Positions 11,501 to 23,229 of a stretch of DNA of 64,000 nt are shown here, one piece after another. The stretch covers positions 62,001 through 126,000 of the forward strand of contig DF239037.1 in assembly GCA_000507305.1 (NCBI GenBank). Reading direction: 5' to 3'. The first letter of the stretch is position 1. Every line of letters starts with the position of its first letter. The notes beneath the pieces were generated by a model that saw only the letters and a program-made list of their open reading frames with translations, was not told where the DNA came from and did no database searches. This DNA is from Breviolum minutum Mf 1.05b.01 (lineage: Eukaryota > Sar > Dinophyceae > Suessiales > Symbiodiniaceae). Made by a program: the position numbers and the translations under genes.

Positions 11501-12831
11501 GTGATCGTCATAAGGGGATTGAATACTATGATACTATATGATACTATTCGAATCTAGTTGATATGATATTATATGATATGATATGGGACATGCTAGGCTA
11601 CTAGTTTGGTATCTCGGCATCTCCAAGTCTATCCATCTAAGTCCAGGCATTGTCACGATCAACATGCAGTACTCTGCAAGACCAAAAGGACAACTGATTA
11701 ATGTATATCCACAACTACTCTTCACACATCTTCACACCCTCTACAGCATAAAACCTCCATTGGAGGCTACGATGATGTCATGAACGATATCGCAGCGCAC
11801 CTTGCAGCAAATGGACCCTATGACGGCCTGTGCCTAGGCAGCAAGGAAGGACGTTGGTCCTGCTTAGTTTCCCAAATAGGAAGGGGGTCCTCCTAGTGAG
11901 TAGAAGACTGAAGACTAGATCGGTGAATCTGTCAAATGAGTGCCCTGTTGATCCTGAAAGATGACATGCTTATACTTGCTGCACAAGATCGTGTCGGATT
12001 TGGATGTTGTGTTCAATCCTGACTTGTATGTATCGCATCTATTCTCGCAAAAAGCGAACTTGTGGTGCCCACAGTGTTCACAAAAGAATCCACTTAAAGG
12101 ACACGGCTCAGCAGGATCAGTGTTACAACAATAATATTGTCATCATCAGCCATACACTTCCAGCCACTCTTAAGGCGTCAAAAAGCAAGCCATTACAGTC
12201 AAGAGGGGTTGTGGGACAACAGCGATTCCGCAAACAAATCATGCCTTTCATTCTTTCCATGCTAGTTTTTGGGGAATTAATTGTAGCACATTCAAAGCTG
12301 CATCCGAAAAATCCCTTCGCAAATCTATGAGATGATGGAGCATGTTATCCAACTACAGAGGTGTGCCTGGACCCATGGCCTCCATTGCCCTCCAAGGTGT
12401 GGCTTTGACATAGGTGCCAGCTTAGCTATTGAAGCTGCCAGAAGCTTGGCAAAAGACTGGTGCTGCTGGGATCCTGGGATGGTTTGTGACGTTGGCGAGT
12501 GAAGTGATGACCATGGTCAAGGCATGTCAAGGCCTTTGTTTGAGATACAAGCACGTCTTGATTGCAAAGCTTCGGCATTTGCGCTGCTCATGTCAAATCC
12601 ACGGAACGGTTTCAAACCCACGCAGTGGTGTCCATGTCAAGTGAATAAAATTTGCATCTGTAACTTGCCTGGATGGATGCCGAGTATCACAGTGGGTTGG
12701 TTAGACTTCGAGAGTTGGTCCTCACCATGCGAATGCACTGCTGGATGGCTCAAGCATCATGTTTTCGATATCGAAGACACGGGGTGGATCTCTACACCCC
12801 TCACTCCCCCATTCATAGTTGAAACGCCGCC

Positions 12832-13617
12832 ATGGGACCGTCGTTTCCATGGCGGGTGTCGTGGGCACCTGTACTTTTGGTGCTGACCTCTCTTCATAGT
12901 GTTGCTGCCCTTTCTGTGGTGAAAGTTACCCAGGCGGAGGTGAACCGAACCATCATTGGTTGGTGGCTGCAAAGCAAATGCTCAGACTGCAAACACTTGA
13001 TCACACAGACTCAATTATTAAAGATTATTAGGACCAATAAAGAGTGGCAGTGTGCAATTTGCTTTGCAGCCATTTTGCAGTTTTGGATAGTTGGTTGGCA
13101 TGTTCCGCTCGTTAGTACAGTCTTACCTCTTTCAAATGGACATCCAGGCCATGCATGGTCAACCAAGGTAGACTACCGTGGTGAGGCTGGATACTCCCAG
13201 GATTTTACAGCTTCAGAGGTGCCATTGGCCACCCAAGCAGATCATAGCATTGCTCTGGACAACAAAGTTCTCAGCACACAAAGTTCTGGAATATTCTCCA
13301 TCTTTGACTCACCATTTCGACGAATGAGTCCGGAGATGTCACTGGCAATGCTGCCCGCATACTATGTGAGACACTATGTGAGACATGGCTACAGCTTTCC
13401 CACCATCCGAAAAGACGCGAACGTGTCAGATGTTTTCTCGCCCTTCGCCAAAGTCAGGACCAGAATCGTACCGGTGCAGCCTCACAATACCTTTGCAACA
13501 GCAGTTTCTGAATATTTGCTTGATTGCTACCATAAGACTGTTTGGTTTTTTTTGATTCTTTGCCCCACCAGTCAAGTGGCGACAACTCCGGTTTGGTGTT
13601 GTTTGCTGCTTCCCTAA
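12832..13617 (+). CDS. 261-codon ORF with possible signal peptide
   Basis: The longest open frame in the left part outside low-complexity tracts. ATG at 12832 is followed by a basic residue and a hydrophobic stretch (WAPVLLVLTSLHSVAALS) that fits an ER signal peptide. The rest contains a few Cys and Trp, with no recognised domain; a stretch near 13220-13270 (EVPLATQADHSIALDNK) is bounded by AG and a possible donor, so the ORF may be a mixture of exons and readable introns. It ends 37 bases before the start codon of the transporter gene and could be a 5' exon region of that gene or an independent gene. The ATG sits in a hairpin (see findings). Confidence 0.33.
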   Translation: MGPSFPWRVSWAPVLLVLTSLHSVAALSVVKVTQAEVNRTIIGWWLQSKCSDCKHLITQTQLLKIIRTNKEWQCAICFAAILQFWIVGWHVPLVSTVLPLSNGHPGHAWSTKVDYRGEAGYSQDFTASEVPLATQADHSIALDNKVLSTQSSGIFSIFDSPFRRMSPEMSLAMLPAYYVRHYVRHGYSFPTIRKDANVSDVFSPFAKVRTRIVPVQPHNTFATAVSEYLLDCYHKTVWFFLILCPTSQVATTPVWCCLLLP

Positions 13618-13654
13618 AGCCTACACCGTTTTGGTTTGGATGCTTCATTTTCCA

Positions 13655-16576
13655 ATGGCTGAGGTGGATGTGGAGATAGCAACACCTGAGATCATCGTTT
13701 CGGTCTATTTGTTGCTGTTTGTGCCCTTGGCGATGGCTTGGGCCTATTTCGTCCACTATGGATGTAAGGACAGGGTTTTCCTATATGAATTGGTGCTTAT
13801 CCGGACTTTACTGGTGGTTCAGTAATAATCGCACATAAAATATACGCAAGAGGTCAAGATGATCAAGGATAGCTCGTTGAGGCATGGGAAGAAAAGGTAG
13901 AGTAGCCGACAGCTTGAGGTTCTGCCAAAATCTTTGCCAGTGGAAAGGATGCCCATGGTGTATACTGTAATTGATGTTTGCCACACGCCGCATTTGGCAG
14001 GGTCAGGCAGATGACAGATGCATCTCTTATTACTCTTGTTACTTGTTTGACTTTAGAAAAAACTAGACTTGAATGGGATAGAAAAACAAACAATATTCAG
14101 AAGTTTTAGTGTGGCATGTATGTACTCTTGTTACTTGTTCGACTTTAGAAAAAACTAGACTTGAATGGGATAGAAAAACAAACAATATTCAGAAGTTTTA
14201 GTGTGGCATGTATGACGCTCTGGATGATACGAGCGAGTTGAATTAGACTTCGTATACGTATACGTATAGATAGATGAGCTATAGAGTACACAGTGCCAAT
14301 TTGCATCATTCTGGATTTATTGCATTCCTTGTTTTGTGTATCAATATTGGAATTGCTGATTTGAGCATTTGGCATATTTCGGCATAGCAGTGAACAGGAG
14401 CACCCCACACTTCCTGTCAGCCAGGAGAAGCACTACTTGATCATGGTGCCATTCACCCTTTGTGCCTTCACTGTGGGGTTAGACCTCGTGAACCAATCGT
14501 TGTCAACCCTCACAGCAGCCCCAATGGCAATGACAGCCATTCAGGCTGGCTTTATGTTTGCTGCAACGATGCTTTGGACCATAGGCTGTCACGTGTACAT
14601 GCTCATCGGCCGCTTCCGTGGGAACGAGCAAGTCCAGCAACCTGCGTTGGTGAAGTCGCGTAGCGGGGAGCGGAGTCCTTCAAGGGTCCCAAGTGAGCTT
14701 ACTTTGTGTTTCGGCATGCTCAGTTGCCAAATTGTTCTTTTGATTTCTTTTGTTCATAGTTGATGGATTTGCAACAACGGCACGTGTTGTAAAGCAAAAT
14801 TGAACTTTCATATATACTTTACCATGCAGAATTCACATTGCTGTCGGCAGCCCTCAGGTATCCTTTGTCCTGCGCCACCCAAACGAAGCTACTCTTTGGT
14901 TGGACGCCCGCAGCTCTTTGGTTTGTTGCCTATCAGCTAATCAACCACGAGGTTTCCATGTATTGCTCATTGTCCGAGAGAACCTGGTTGCATTTCATAT
15001 CGTATCCATCCAATGAACTGTTTCTGGTGTAGAATCCGAGCAGCCTCACCCCCTTTGTTGTAAGATTGGAATTCTGAGAAAAATATCAATGTGTATTTTT
15101 ATTTTTGAGAAGCGCATTTAATTTAGTTGACAGCAAACGGATTTAAGCATGGCCGTTCAGGAACTGTTTTCCTGAATCTTTGCCCGCTCTTTGCGCTCTT
15201 CATTGAGCCCTTGGTGCTCCCATCTCGGGTGGAGAATGTCTTGAACCAGACCTTTTCATCAAAGATGGCTTTGATCACCATGGCATTTGGAGCAGTTCTT
15301 TTCAGCTTGCAATATCCAGACTTCACAGCCAATGGTTTGAGATCTGCTGGTTTGCTGGTGGCACTTGTTCTGCCATACCGCTTGCTTCAACGGATGCTCT
15401 TGGCAGAACCTGGTTCTGCACAGAAAAGGGGGTATACAAGAAGAATGTGACATGTGTCAATCAAAAATAATCAAACAGATCACGGCATGCCCAATAGAGG
15501 AGGGGGAGAGAGAGAGAAAGAGAAAGAGAAAGAGATCGTCATTTTGTTGATTTTGTCGACGGCATTTCTGTGAATGTGCACACCATAGATTCAAAATAGA
15601 GGCAAAGAAACATTGATCACAGCCAGATCAGGATTGTCAGGACGCCCCTGCCACTTTGCTTTGTGCCTTTGATGGTTTGCTTCTCACTATCCCCGCCGCT
15701 TGCTTGACGGTGCTCAATGAAAGATGCTTGAAATCAAATCCGAGCACCCCTTTTTGTCGAAGATATGATTCACCAACTATAGACTTTAGTATAGGCCTGA
15801 AAAATCTTTCATGGATTCACATGCCTTAAAAATCCTTAAACCACTAAAAGTGGGCGAAAATCATACCCTAAAGACCAACAACAATGGACGGCAAGACTTT
15901 TGGAATTCTAAGATGGAATAAGCAAGCTGAGTGGATACTCGTACTGGTGGGATCGATCTGTATCCTTAGACAATTTATGACTAGATTTGAATACTTGTAC
16001 TGTGACATGCTTTTTGCGTGGCGTTCTTCCATCCAACAATCTCAACAGGATTCTTTCTCGAAGCTTGGAATGTTTGGCTTCATAATCCGTCCATCATGCT
16101 GATGTTTGCGTTGTCCATTTTCGCGTTCATCGGTAATCACTTGTCCGTGCTCTATCTTCTCAAAGCCACCTCTGCACCTCAAGACGCATATGGCAACTTT
16201 GGGTGTTTATTTGCCGAAACGGGACTTCGTGGTCATAACAACAGTTTGGTTGAAAACGACAAACAAATATTTGGTCAGACCACCCCAAGATTTGTGTTTT
16301 AGTGATTCCCACGTCATGTAACATGTCATTTTAGTCTGTCATAGCGGGTGTGTTTTCCATGTCAAGGCCACATCCACATTGGTCTTCGGAAACTTGTCCA
16401 ATTTCGTGGTGGTTTTCGAAGGCATCGTGTTCTTTTCAGATCCTGTTTTTGAAGCTCCACTCGTCTTCACTGGTATTGCGTTAAGCTTGTTGGGCGGCAT
16501 TTGGTACGCCATGGATCAGTCGGACTTGGGTGGTAAGACAGAGGACGAAGCACTAGGAGTTTCTTCAGATCCATGA
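13655..16576 (+). CDS. DMT/SLC35-TPT family membrane transporter, 6 exons
   Basis: Exons 13655-13813, 14425-14692, 14830-14951, 15127-15412, 16049-16164 and 16367-16576 join in frame at every junction (phases 0, 1, 0, 1, 0) to give exactly 387 codons including TGA: a 386-residue protein, the usual length for nucleotide-sugar or triose-phosphate translocators. It starts MAEVDVEIATPEII (a second in-frame ATG lies 15 bases upstream). About ten hydrophobic segments are visible. The C-terminal block, KATSTLVFGNLSNFVVVFEG then a hydrophobic GIALSLLGGIWYAMDQ, matches the last two helices of SLC35/TPT proteins, and ALRYPLSCATQTKLLFG fits the conserved mid-protein loop. Predicted role: exchange of a nucleotide sugar or sugar phosphate across the Golgi/ER or plastid envelope; the substrate cannot be told. 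The last intron uses a GC donor; the others are GT. A basic insert (residues about 120-142) after the third helix is unusual. Confidence 0.78.
14031..14214. repeat. 92-bp tandem duplication in transporter intron 1
   Basis: 14031-14122 is repeated at 14123-14214 with a single visible difference (TTTGA versus TTCGA early in the unit). It lies wholly inside the first intron of the transporter gene, so it does not affect the protein. Confidence 0.95.
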
Positions 16577-18382
16577 AGTCAAAGTTCTGAGCTCGAGATG
16601 GTGGTGAAAGGAAGCACTTGAAGAATTTACAGGTTTTCACAGTTTACACTCTTTACGGTTCATTTTGAGACACACTTCTTTTGCTTATGAAAATTGCTGC
16701 TATTGCAATTGCATGTGAGCTTTGGAGCAAAAAAGCCCTAGATAGGGATGCTCTGGACGCACGGTGACTCTGAGAATGGAATACAGGACCTAGGAGTACT
16801 CGACTATGCTCGGTTCTTTGTTCATTTTGGTTATTTGCATGTTTAGACGTGCAATCAGAAAAGATTATTTGTTATGTCATTGACAATAGTGTTTAACAGA
16901 ATGTATTGATTGTATTATTTGATATTATTTGTATTTGTTATAGTTATATGATATTCCGTAAGTATCAAATATAATGATGTTTTTTTTTGGTTTTTTAAAA
17001 ATGCTGCAGCTAGGGGTGGGTCAGTGAGCGAGTACCTGCAAAGGTCGGATAGATTTTGTCAAAGTGCCATGCTGTCGCAAGTCACAAGCATTCACAATTG
17101 TTCAGGAGTCATAGTCAGTTATATATATATATATATTTATACACATACCAACGGGTTCTCTTATTCGCCCTGAAGAATCCAAGAGTGCCTTTTTGACACG
17201 GCTGACATTCTTCAATCTCTCCAATCTCATATGGCGCTTCTATCCACTGAGAAATCCAAGATTTCAAGTTGCTGTATGAAACCTGCTCAGGACTAGCTCA
17301 AGAAGGAGATCCCCGTTTCAAGGCCACTTGTCAGATGAGTATCAGAAGTCGGCGCTGCAGATTGTTTCTGAAAGCTCGACTCAAGTGGCCAATTTGAGGA
17401 TATCCTGAGTCCAAAGACTTATCCCAATTGCTTGGCTCACCATCAGAATTTGTTTGTTCCCTAACACTTGGCCAATATCGCCACTATTTGCCAGCCACTA
17501 GTTTGCCAAGGAACAGTTCCGCTACCTGTTGCTGTTCTCTTGCCGCGGACATCGCGAGATGGCCACTTACGGCCAAGGCGACGTCATGTCCTGTGGATGA
17601 TCATGCATTTGTGCAAGCATGCGCTCGGCAAGACTTTTTGATGAAACTAGTGAATGAATATCAAGCTTTGGTTTTGGAGAGTTGGGGGATTGAATATTAT
17701 TGAAGTTGAATGGAATTTTACTGCAACTGCAAATTGATAAAAGAAGGACTCTAAACACCCGTACTTGTTGAGTATTCAACCCACCCACTTCCCAAAGGTA
17801 CATTGCGACCCAAAGCTCCTTTGCAAATTCCGTGTTTTCTTAGCTGGTCGGAGGAGGATGATTCAAAACAGCTCCTTGGCGTTGGCTAGATTGATGATGC
17901 TCACAGGTTCGTGTTTGGTAAGGGTGACGCAATTGCATATGGATTTTCGTTTTGTGTAAGATGCTGGTTGGGGATCATAAACAGAGTTGTGCCTCATAAT
18001 TTGAACTTGTGGAGGGCATACTGTTTGTGTACACGCATTTATATACGTATGTTCTAGCACACGAAAATCCGATAGGACATAATGGACATATATGATCGCA
18101 TATGTATGTACTCACTATGAGTTCGCTTCACTTTCACAGCGTTGAAGCAGGGGTTCAGTTGATATGGGGCACAACGGTCCCGAATCTGAGTTAGCAGGCC
18201 ACAAGCTGCATGAGATGTCACCTCAATGTACCATGCTCAATCACATCACTTGTTGCTGCATAACATCCGCTTACAACGAGTATCCACTGACTTTGCTTGC
18301 TCATTCGCCAAAGGTTTTCTAATTACGAAGACCTTGCGCCGAACTCAGTCCTGACGCGATCTTGCTCAGTTTTTTTATTGGG
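16577..18382. other. Mostly non-coding; one exon candidate at 17301-17392
   Basis: AT-rich 3' flank with TA repeats near 17116-17136. A stretch at about 17301-17392 reads RRSPFQGHLSDEYQKSALQ then IVSESSTQVANLR and looks coding. The ORF 17428-17703 ends AFVQACARQDFLMKLVNEYQ and a few more residues; neither links to a recognisable gene. Confidence 0.3.
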
Positions 18383-18454
18383 AAATATGAGGGGCTCAAA
18401 CAACCTTGGCTCAAAGCTCCTGCACGTCCCCAGGCCCTGTACATCCATCCCAAG
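18383..18454 (+). CDS. Candidate exon, unknown
   Basis: A frame reading KYEGLKQPWLKAPARPQALY then IHPKF has strong coding character compared with its neighbourhood. Splice borders are not clear: a possible acceptor lies just upstream after a T-run, and a stop (TAA) follows soon after. No family recognised. Confidence 0.28.
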
Positions 18455-20227
18455 TTTCGCAGGATTTGTATCTAAGCTGCATCATTCGTGATCATTCATG
18501 GAGTTCATGGAGTAGAAGCGATTTCGGGTCAAGTTGTGACCCAGATGTGCTTTGGAGCATTGACTCATTGCCTTTGAGCATTGGAGGTTTGCACAATCAG
18601 GGGCATCGGCCCCCAAATTTCCAGAAGGGCACCAAGGAGACCATGATCATTGCACTCCTGCTGTAACATATGGACATATGGATGCTTATGGCTTAAAGCT
18701 GTCATCGCTGCCTATTTTGCGGCTGACACCCTCACCAGATTGTTCCAGGAATGCGAGCTCTTGGACGCATTCATTGGTGAAATGCAAGCCGGCACTTTGC
18801 ATTCAGGCAGGTGGTGGTGACAGAGATGCACAGGGTCAGTGATGCCAACCACTTCTACTTGTAGCAAACCAATGTACCATGGATTGTTGAGTGCTGCTTG
18901 ACTGTGCACGCTTGGGATCAACTGAGGTTATGTTTTGGTGTTCGAACTCACTTTTGCATGCTGTTTTCTTTGGTGTACTACGCATGTTTGGTGTTCACTG
19001 GCTGTGCGTTGTTTTGCAGCCACAATTGAAAGTACAATGCATATGCCGAACTCATGCTAATTTAAGACTGAGCTGCTGAAAAGTCAAGCTGGTCTCAATT
19101 CAAATTATATGCATCATGGATCATCATGGAATAACTGACGCCTCAAGCATCATCACAATGTCGGCTTCAGTCTTGTGTCTCGACCACCGCAATTTGGGCA
19201 GGCCAAGAGCAGGGCGCCGGCGCTATGTACAAGGCGTGGTGCGGCGTGAATGTCAATGTTGTTTTCTATTTATTTCAGAGGGGTGCGAGATGTTTCGGTA
19301 TGTTATGGCAACATACCCCCTGCAAACAAACGTAGCAGTATAATCACGACTTTCCAAGAGGAAATGACATCCATATACAAATGGTCATGTTCTATCACCG
19401 GTGAGTACTCACATATTCGTTTTGTTCGCCCCAGATCTCAAGCAGATCAGTTGCTTTCATAGAACAGTTGATTCATTGCATGCTAGGTCTGTACATGGGA
19501 TTTTGTTATTGAAAAACAAGAAATTAGCTAACCTGCCGTGGACTGAAAATCAGACAGAACCAGCCTACCTTTTTCTTGGTGTGGTGTTGAGCGGTGTTGA
19601 AGCACCAGTTGTACTGACCGCAGACATCCGCCTCGGGAGTTTGCGGGAATGGATGAGGAAACCTTGTAAGAGCTCATTGGTGCCAGGGCTTTTGGTTGCC
19701 ATTGCCGAGGGAGAGCGGACCAAAGCTAGAAGACAGTCCGGTGAAGCTCATAGCAGCTGGGCTGAAGACCGAAGCGCCCAGAAAATGCACAGACAATGGG
19801 ACAGAAAAATTAGAATTGAAAAGAGTTCTTCACAGATTGATACATAGTGATAGCACATGTCCACTTTTTTTCACACATACTCCAACAGTCGCGCATGATA
19901 TTATCACCATTGAAGCTGTATGAAGATGATCCATGGCTCCAAGGTAGTCCCAGATCCACTTGGGGAGCATGGCCCGTTGCCTGACGCGGCAAGTGACCGG
20001 AATCGGTTTCCAGCACAAGAAGCAGTTGAGGTAGGGAGATGTCATGCGATAAAGGAGGCAACTGCATGAAAACCGAGTCGACTCGTCATTTTCAGAATCA
20101 GAGGGTTTGACGGGACATTTGTTGGGTGTCGGCTGCACCTTATGAGCCAGATAGTACGCACACGCACATCATAGACGCTGAAAGATCATGAAACCGCATG
20201 CAATCATGGGCGGGATTGCGTCACCAG
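18455..20227. other. No clear gene
   Basis: The ORF 19401-19847 (148 codons) and an overlapping frame (19696-19923) are both open over a GC-richer patch at 19600-19800 that may contain an exon (reading ADIRLGSLREWMRKP or, in the other frame, ESGPKLEDSPVKLIAAGLKT). The two frames conflict and I cannot choose between them. Elsewhere nothing is seen. Confidence 0.25.
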
Positions 20228-20992
20228 GTGTGCGCGAAGCGGCTGGATGCTTTCAGGCACCGAGATCATCGACCTGTACGGAAGGATATGATCAAGCAAG
20301 CCAGGGCAACTATTTAACTATTTTGCCATACGAAAGTGAGCAACTGGTTGGGACCCGGTTTTGTTTCACATGTCATGTTTCCCGGATCCAGCTGCTTGAC
20401 CTGCCAGGCAGGTTACTGGATGCAAAGGCTCTGATTTCGATCACGAGGGGGTGCAGCTCATCAGTGTGCCTCGTCAAAATACGGCAGTAGAGGCGGATCA
20501 AAGTGGCCGCAGCTGAACTCAAGTCAAGAGGGAACATAGATGTTGTTGGAGCAAAAGAACACACTTCCGTGGATTGACCAATTTGATCCAATTTGTTTGC
20601 TTCATTCGGATCTTGTACGTCCAAGGTCAACGTGGACCCATATAGGGGTCTTGCATGGCATCCAGTGGTCAAGGACCGAGATAACTCAACAGCCTATGCT
20701 GCAGCTTGGCATCTCATCCTTGGAGACGCAAGGACATTTGGGTTTAATGTGGTTTACGACTGTAATGTGATTATATCTCACTTGTATTTACATGTTTATA
20801 TTTGTATCCTGTATCTATATTTTGATATTCATATCCTTTGTAATGTTCATATTATATGTTCATGTAATTACCGTTGTGGTGACAGGTTCTTGCACTCTAC
20901 CGCTCAAGTGTTTTGTAATGATTGTAATTACTGTATATGTAGATTGTCTAGATAGCATGACTTCATGATTGCCCTGTGCTACTATGATGTTC

Positions 20993-21029
<37 letters not shown>

Positions 21030-21560
21030 GAATGGCACGAAGGCGCATCAGCCAAGGTTGGGGCCGGCAGAAGCCGATGGCTGCAAGCCGAAGATGAGGT
21101 ATTGCTGCCATGGCCGGCATTGGAAGATTTGACAGTGAAGTTGTTGCAGGACTGATGGATTCGGATGGATGCTACTGTTCAGATCCATGCCAATAGACTA
21201 GACGGCCATAGATGACTCACCTGGAAGTCTTTGGGCAGATTTTTGTCTTGAAACTGACCAGACGTAGTATATAGTTACAGGATGCCATACTTCCAAGGTC
21301 GGAAAAAATCCAAAAACTATTGGTGAACAAATTGAGTCAGACATGAATGCAAATAATTTTGGACAAGCAGAGACGCTCATAAGACTTCAGTTCCTGTTAA
21401 GGCTTTTTTTCGTGGCTTTCAGGGCTTCAGCGACCCAGTGAGGGAGAGACTGGGCCAAGGTTGTATTTGTTTAAAGGTTTGGGATACAAGCTGCCGGGTT
21501 GAGACCACAGGACATTGAGATCACACCTGGCGACAACATTGCTGTGCTGGGGCTAGGCAG
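20228..21560 (+). CDS. Multi-exon gene fragment, unassigned
   Basis: Several exon candidates lie in order on the + strand: 20228-about 20307 (VCAKRLDAFRHRDHRPVRKD), 20491-about 20541 (RRIKVAAAELKSRGNIDVV), 20626-about 20732 (VNVDPYRGLAWHPVVKDRD and on to AAAWHLILGDAR), 21423-21459 (GFSDPVRERLGQ) and 21491-21560 (AGLRPQDIEITPGDNIAVLG then LG). The last two join cleanly: G left over at 21459 plus CT at 21491 (phase 1, GT-AG), and the final one ends in phase 2 at a GT. The phrase PGDNIAVLGLG resembles the start of a nucleotide-binding strand-turn seen in several oxidoreductases, but this is too short to name a family. The (GAT)n tract at 20994 lies in one intron. The 5' and 3' ends are not found. 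Confidence 0.38.
20994..21029. repeat. (GAT)n microsatellite
   Basis: A perfect run of GAT units in a probable intron. The reverse-strand poly-Ile reading is an artefact. Confidence 0.9.
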
Positions 21561-22459
21561 GTAGCAAGGGAGCTGGATCAACATGGCCGCATATGTTTCT
21601 ATCATTTCCTGTTTTTTCCCACCATGCCAATGGCAAGCAAACGACAAAGAACCAAAAATGCAGGGTTGAAGTTCTTGTTCATCTTGGGGTTGGGTTTGCC
21701 AAACAAAACAAAATGCTTGGTATCCGCACGAATGCACGGAAATCCAGGCACGGGTGCCCACATCGCATTTGGAATAGCCTTGTCACTGGTTGAGCATCGC
21801 AATATCATGCCGGTAGCTTGGAGCAAAGGAAGCTGGATAGGTAGCCCCCTGATGGGCTGACAGATGCAAATAGACAATTCCGGAGGGCTCAAGAACACGG
21901 ACCATGGAAGTGAGAGAGCCAGATGGTTTGTGTTTGTATGATGTTCTATGGGATTCTATCGGGAAGGCACCACCTGGCTGAAGTGTATGGACTCAAAAGG
22001 CGCCAAGAGAATTCAAAGGATTGGAATATGCGACCAAAAGTAGAATCAGCTGCTTTTAGCAGCTGCGCTGTCCACCTCCAAATTACTGATTTGTTCTTTT
22101 GAGAGATGAAGCATCTCAGGTGTAAAATGTACAAGGAGAAACCCAACCATTTTTCTGCTTGGGCCGACGTCGTTCCTTTTGAACGCATGCTTAGGTCAAG
22201 TTACTTTGTGCTGCTTGGATGAAACACAACCCCTTGCAGTTGAACAATGCATTCTGATATTCTGTATGTTTCTGTTTTTGGAAGGGTGACCTTTTGAAAA
22301 GGAAGCATGTGCTGTGCCACTTTTTCAGAGATCTCTATTCTGTACCCAGGTATGTCCTCCCACTGTTTGGCCCGCAGATGCACCTGCTCCAGGTGGGTGT
22401 GGTGCTCCATCAATGTGTTTCATATTGTGTGCTTGCACATGTTTGGTACACTCCTTAGA
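21561..22459. other. No clear gene
   Basis: The ORF at 21624-21860 and overlapping frames are open without recognisable domains. A possible continuation of the preceding gene in phase 2 starts after the CAG near 21749 and reaches a stop in about 16 codons. 21860-22459 shows nothing supportable. Confidence 0.25.
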
Positions 22460-22592
22460 TAACCCAGGGTATCAACAGTTGGCTTCTCAGGATCCCTGCT
22501 CACAACTCCGGTATGTTGCTGGGCCTGTGAAGATTGTTGCTGGTGAGAGTCAGGAATTGGCTAGGTTGACACACGACGATTTTGTGAGATGA
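22460..22592 (+). CDS. Candidate exon, unknown
   Basis: After TAG at 22457-22459 the frame (phase 1) reads NPGYQQLASQDPCSQLRYVA then GPVKIVAGESQELARLTHDD before a stop. Composition looks coding. Partners and function unknown. Confidence 0.3.
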
Positions 22593-23008
22593 AAGAGTCA
22601 TAAAGAGTCTTTATTGTCTTTATTGGAAGCGCGAACGGTTTTGACTTTGAGTCAACATTTAAGTAGTTCAGCAAATCGCGAAATCATTCAACAAACATCG
22701 TCAGTTTCCAGATCCTGCAATCATGTCATGACATGTCATGACTGTCCATCGTGCTTGACACCACGCTGAGGCTACCTGACATGCCCCGAGTCTGTGGCTG
22801 GTCCACCGTGGCGGCTGGAGACGGCCACCTATGGGCCCTTTGTGCATAGACACTTCGAGGTGGCCAAATTTTTTTGAGACATCACATTTCACCTATGCAG
22901 AAAATTCTTGAAAATCCATGAACGCATACAGGTATGACAAACATACGGGCTCTATTATACGTGAATTGTATGTGAATTGTATATAAAAACATGTGTGTGT
23001 TTTGTTGG

Positions 23009-23229
23009 GACTCAAATTTGGCCTGATACCTGCGAAAATGCGCTGGAGGACAAGGCTTCCTTGCTGGCAGCCGTTCTGGAAGAGACGAAGCTCAACTGAC
23101 TGACTGCTTAACATCGATAGCGATGTGCCGAGCATGGCGAGCCAAGATGATATCCTCAGACCTATTGAGACTCGGGCTTCAAAGAGAGAAAAAAAGCTGC
23201 CCAGACCCCATGGCAACACTTTTGATTAA
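23009..23229 (+). CDS. Two short coding-like ORFs
   Basis: A frame ending at TGA 23097-23099 reads PDTCENALEDKASLLAAVLE then ETKLN, helical in character. An ATG at 23134 starts MASQDDILRPIETRASKREK then KLPRPHGNTFD to TAA at 23227-23229 (31 codons). Both lie on the + strand, but their relation is unclear. They may be exons of one gene or a short upstream ORF. The remaining sequence to 24180 shows an unassigned ORF at 23269-23478 and nothing else. Confidence 0.25.

Noticed and set aside
13060..13085. Sequence resembling part of the dinoflagellate spliced leader (GCAGCCATTTTGCAG)
   Set aside because: The DinoSL consensus (CCGTAGCCATTTTGGCTCAAG) is not matched beyond the central CCATTTT; chance similarity.
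21491..21560. Zinc-type alcohol dehydrogenase call for AGLRPQDIEITPGDNIAVLG
   Set aside because: One short strand-turn resemblance; no other dehydrogenase motif found in neighbouring exons.
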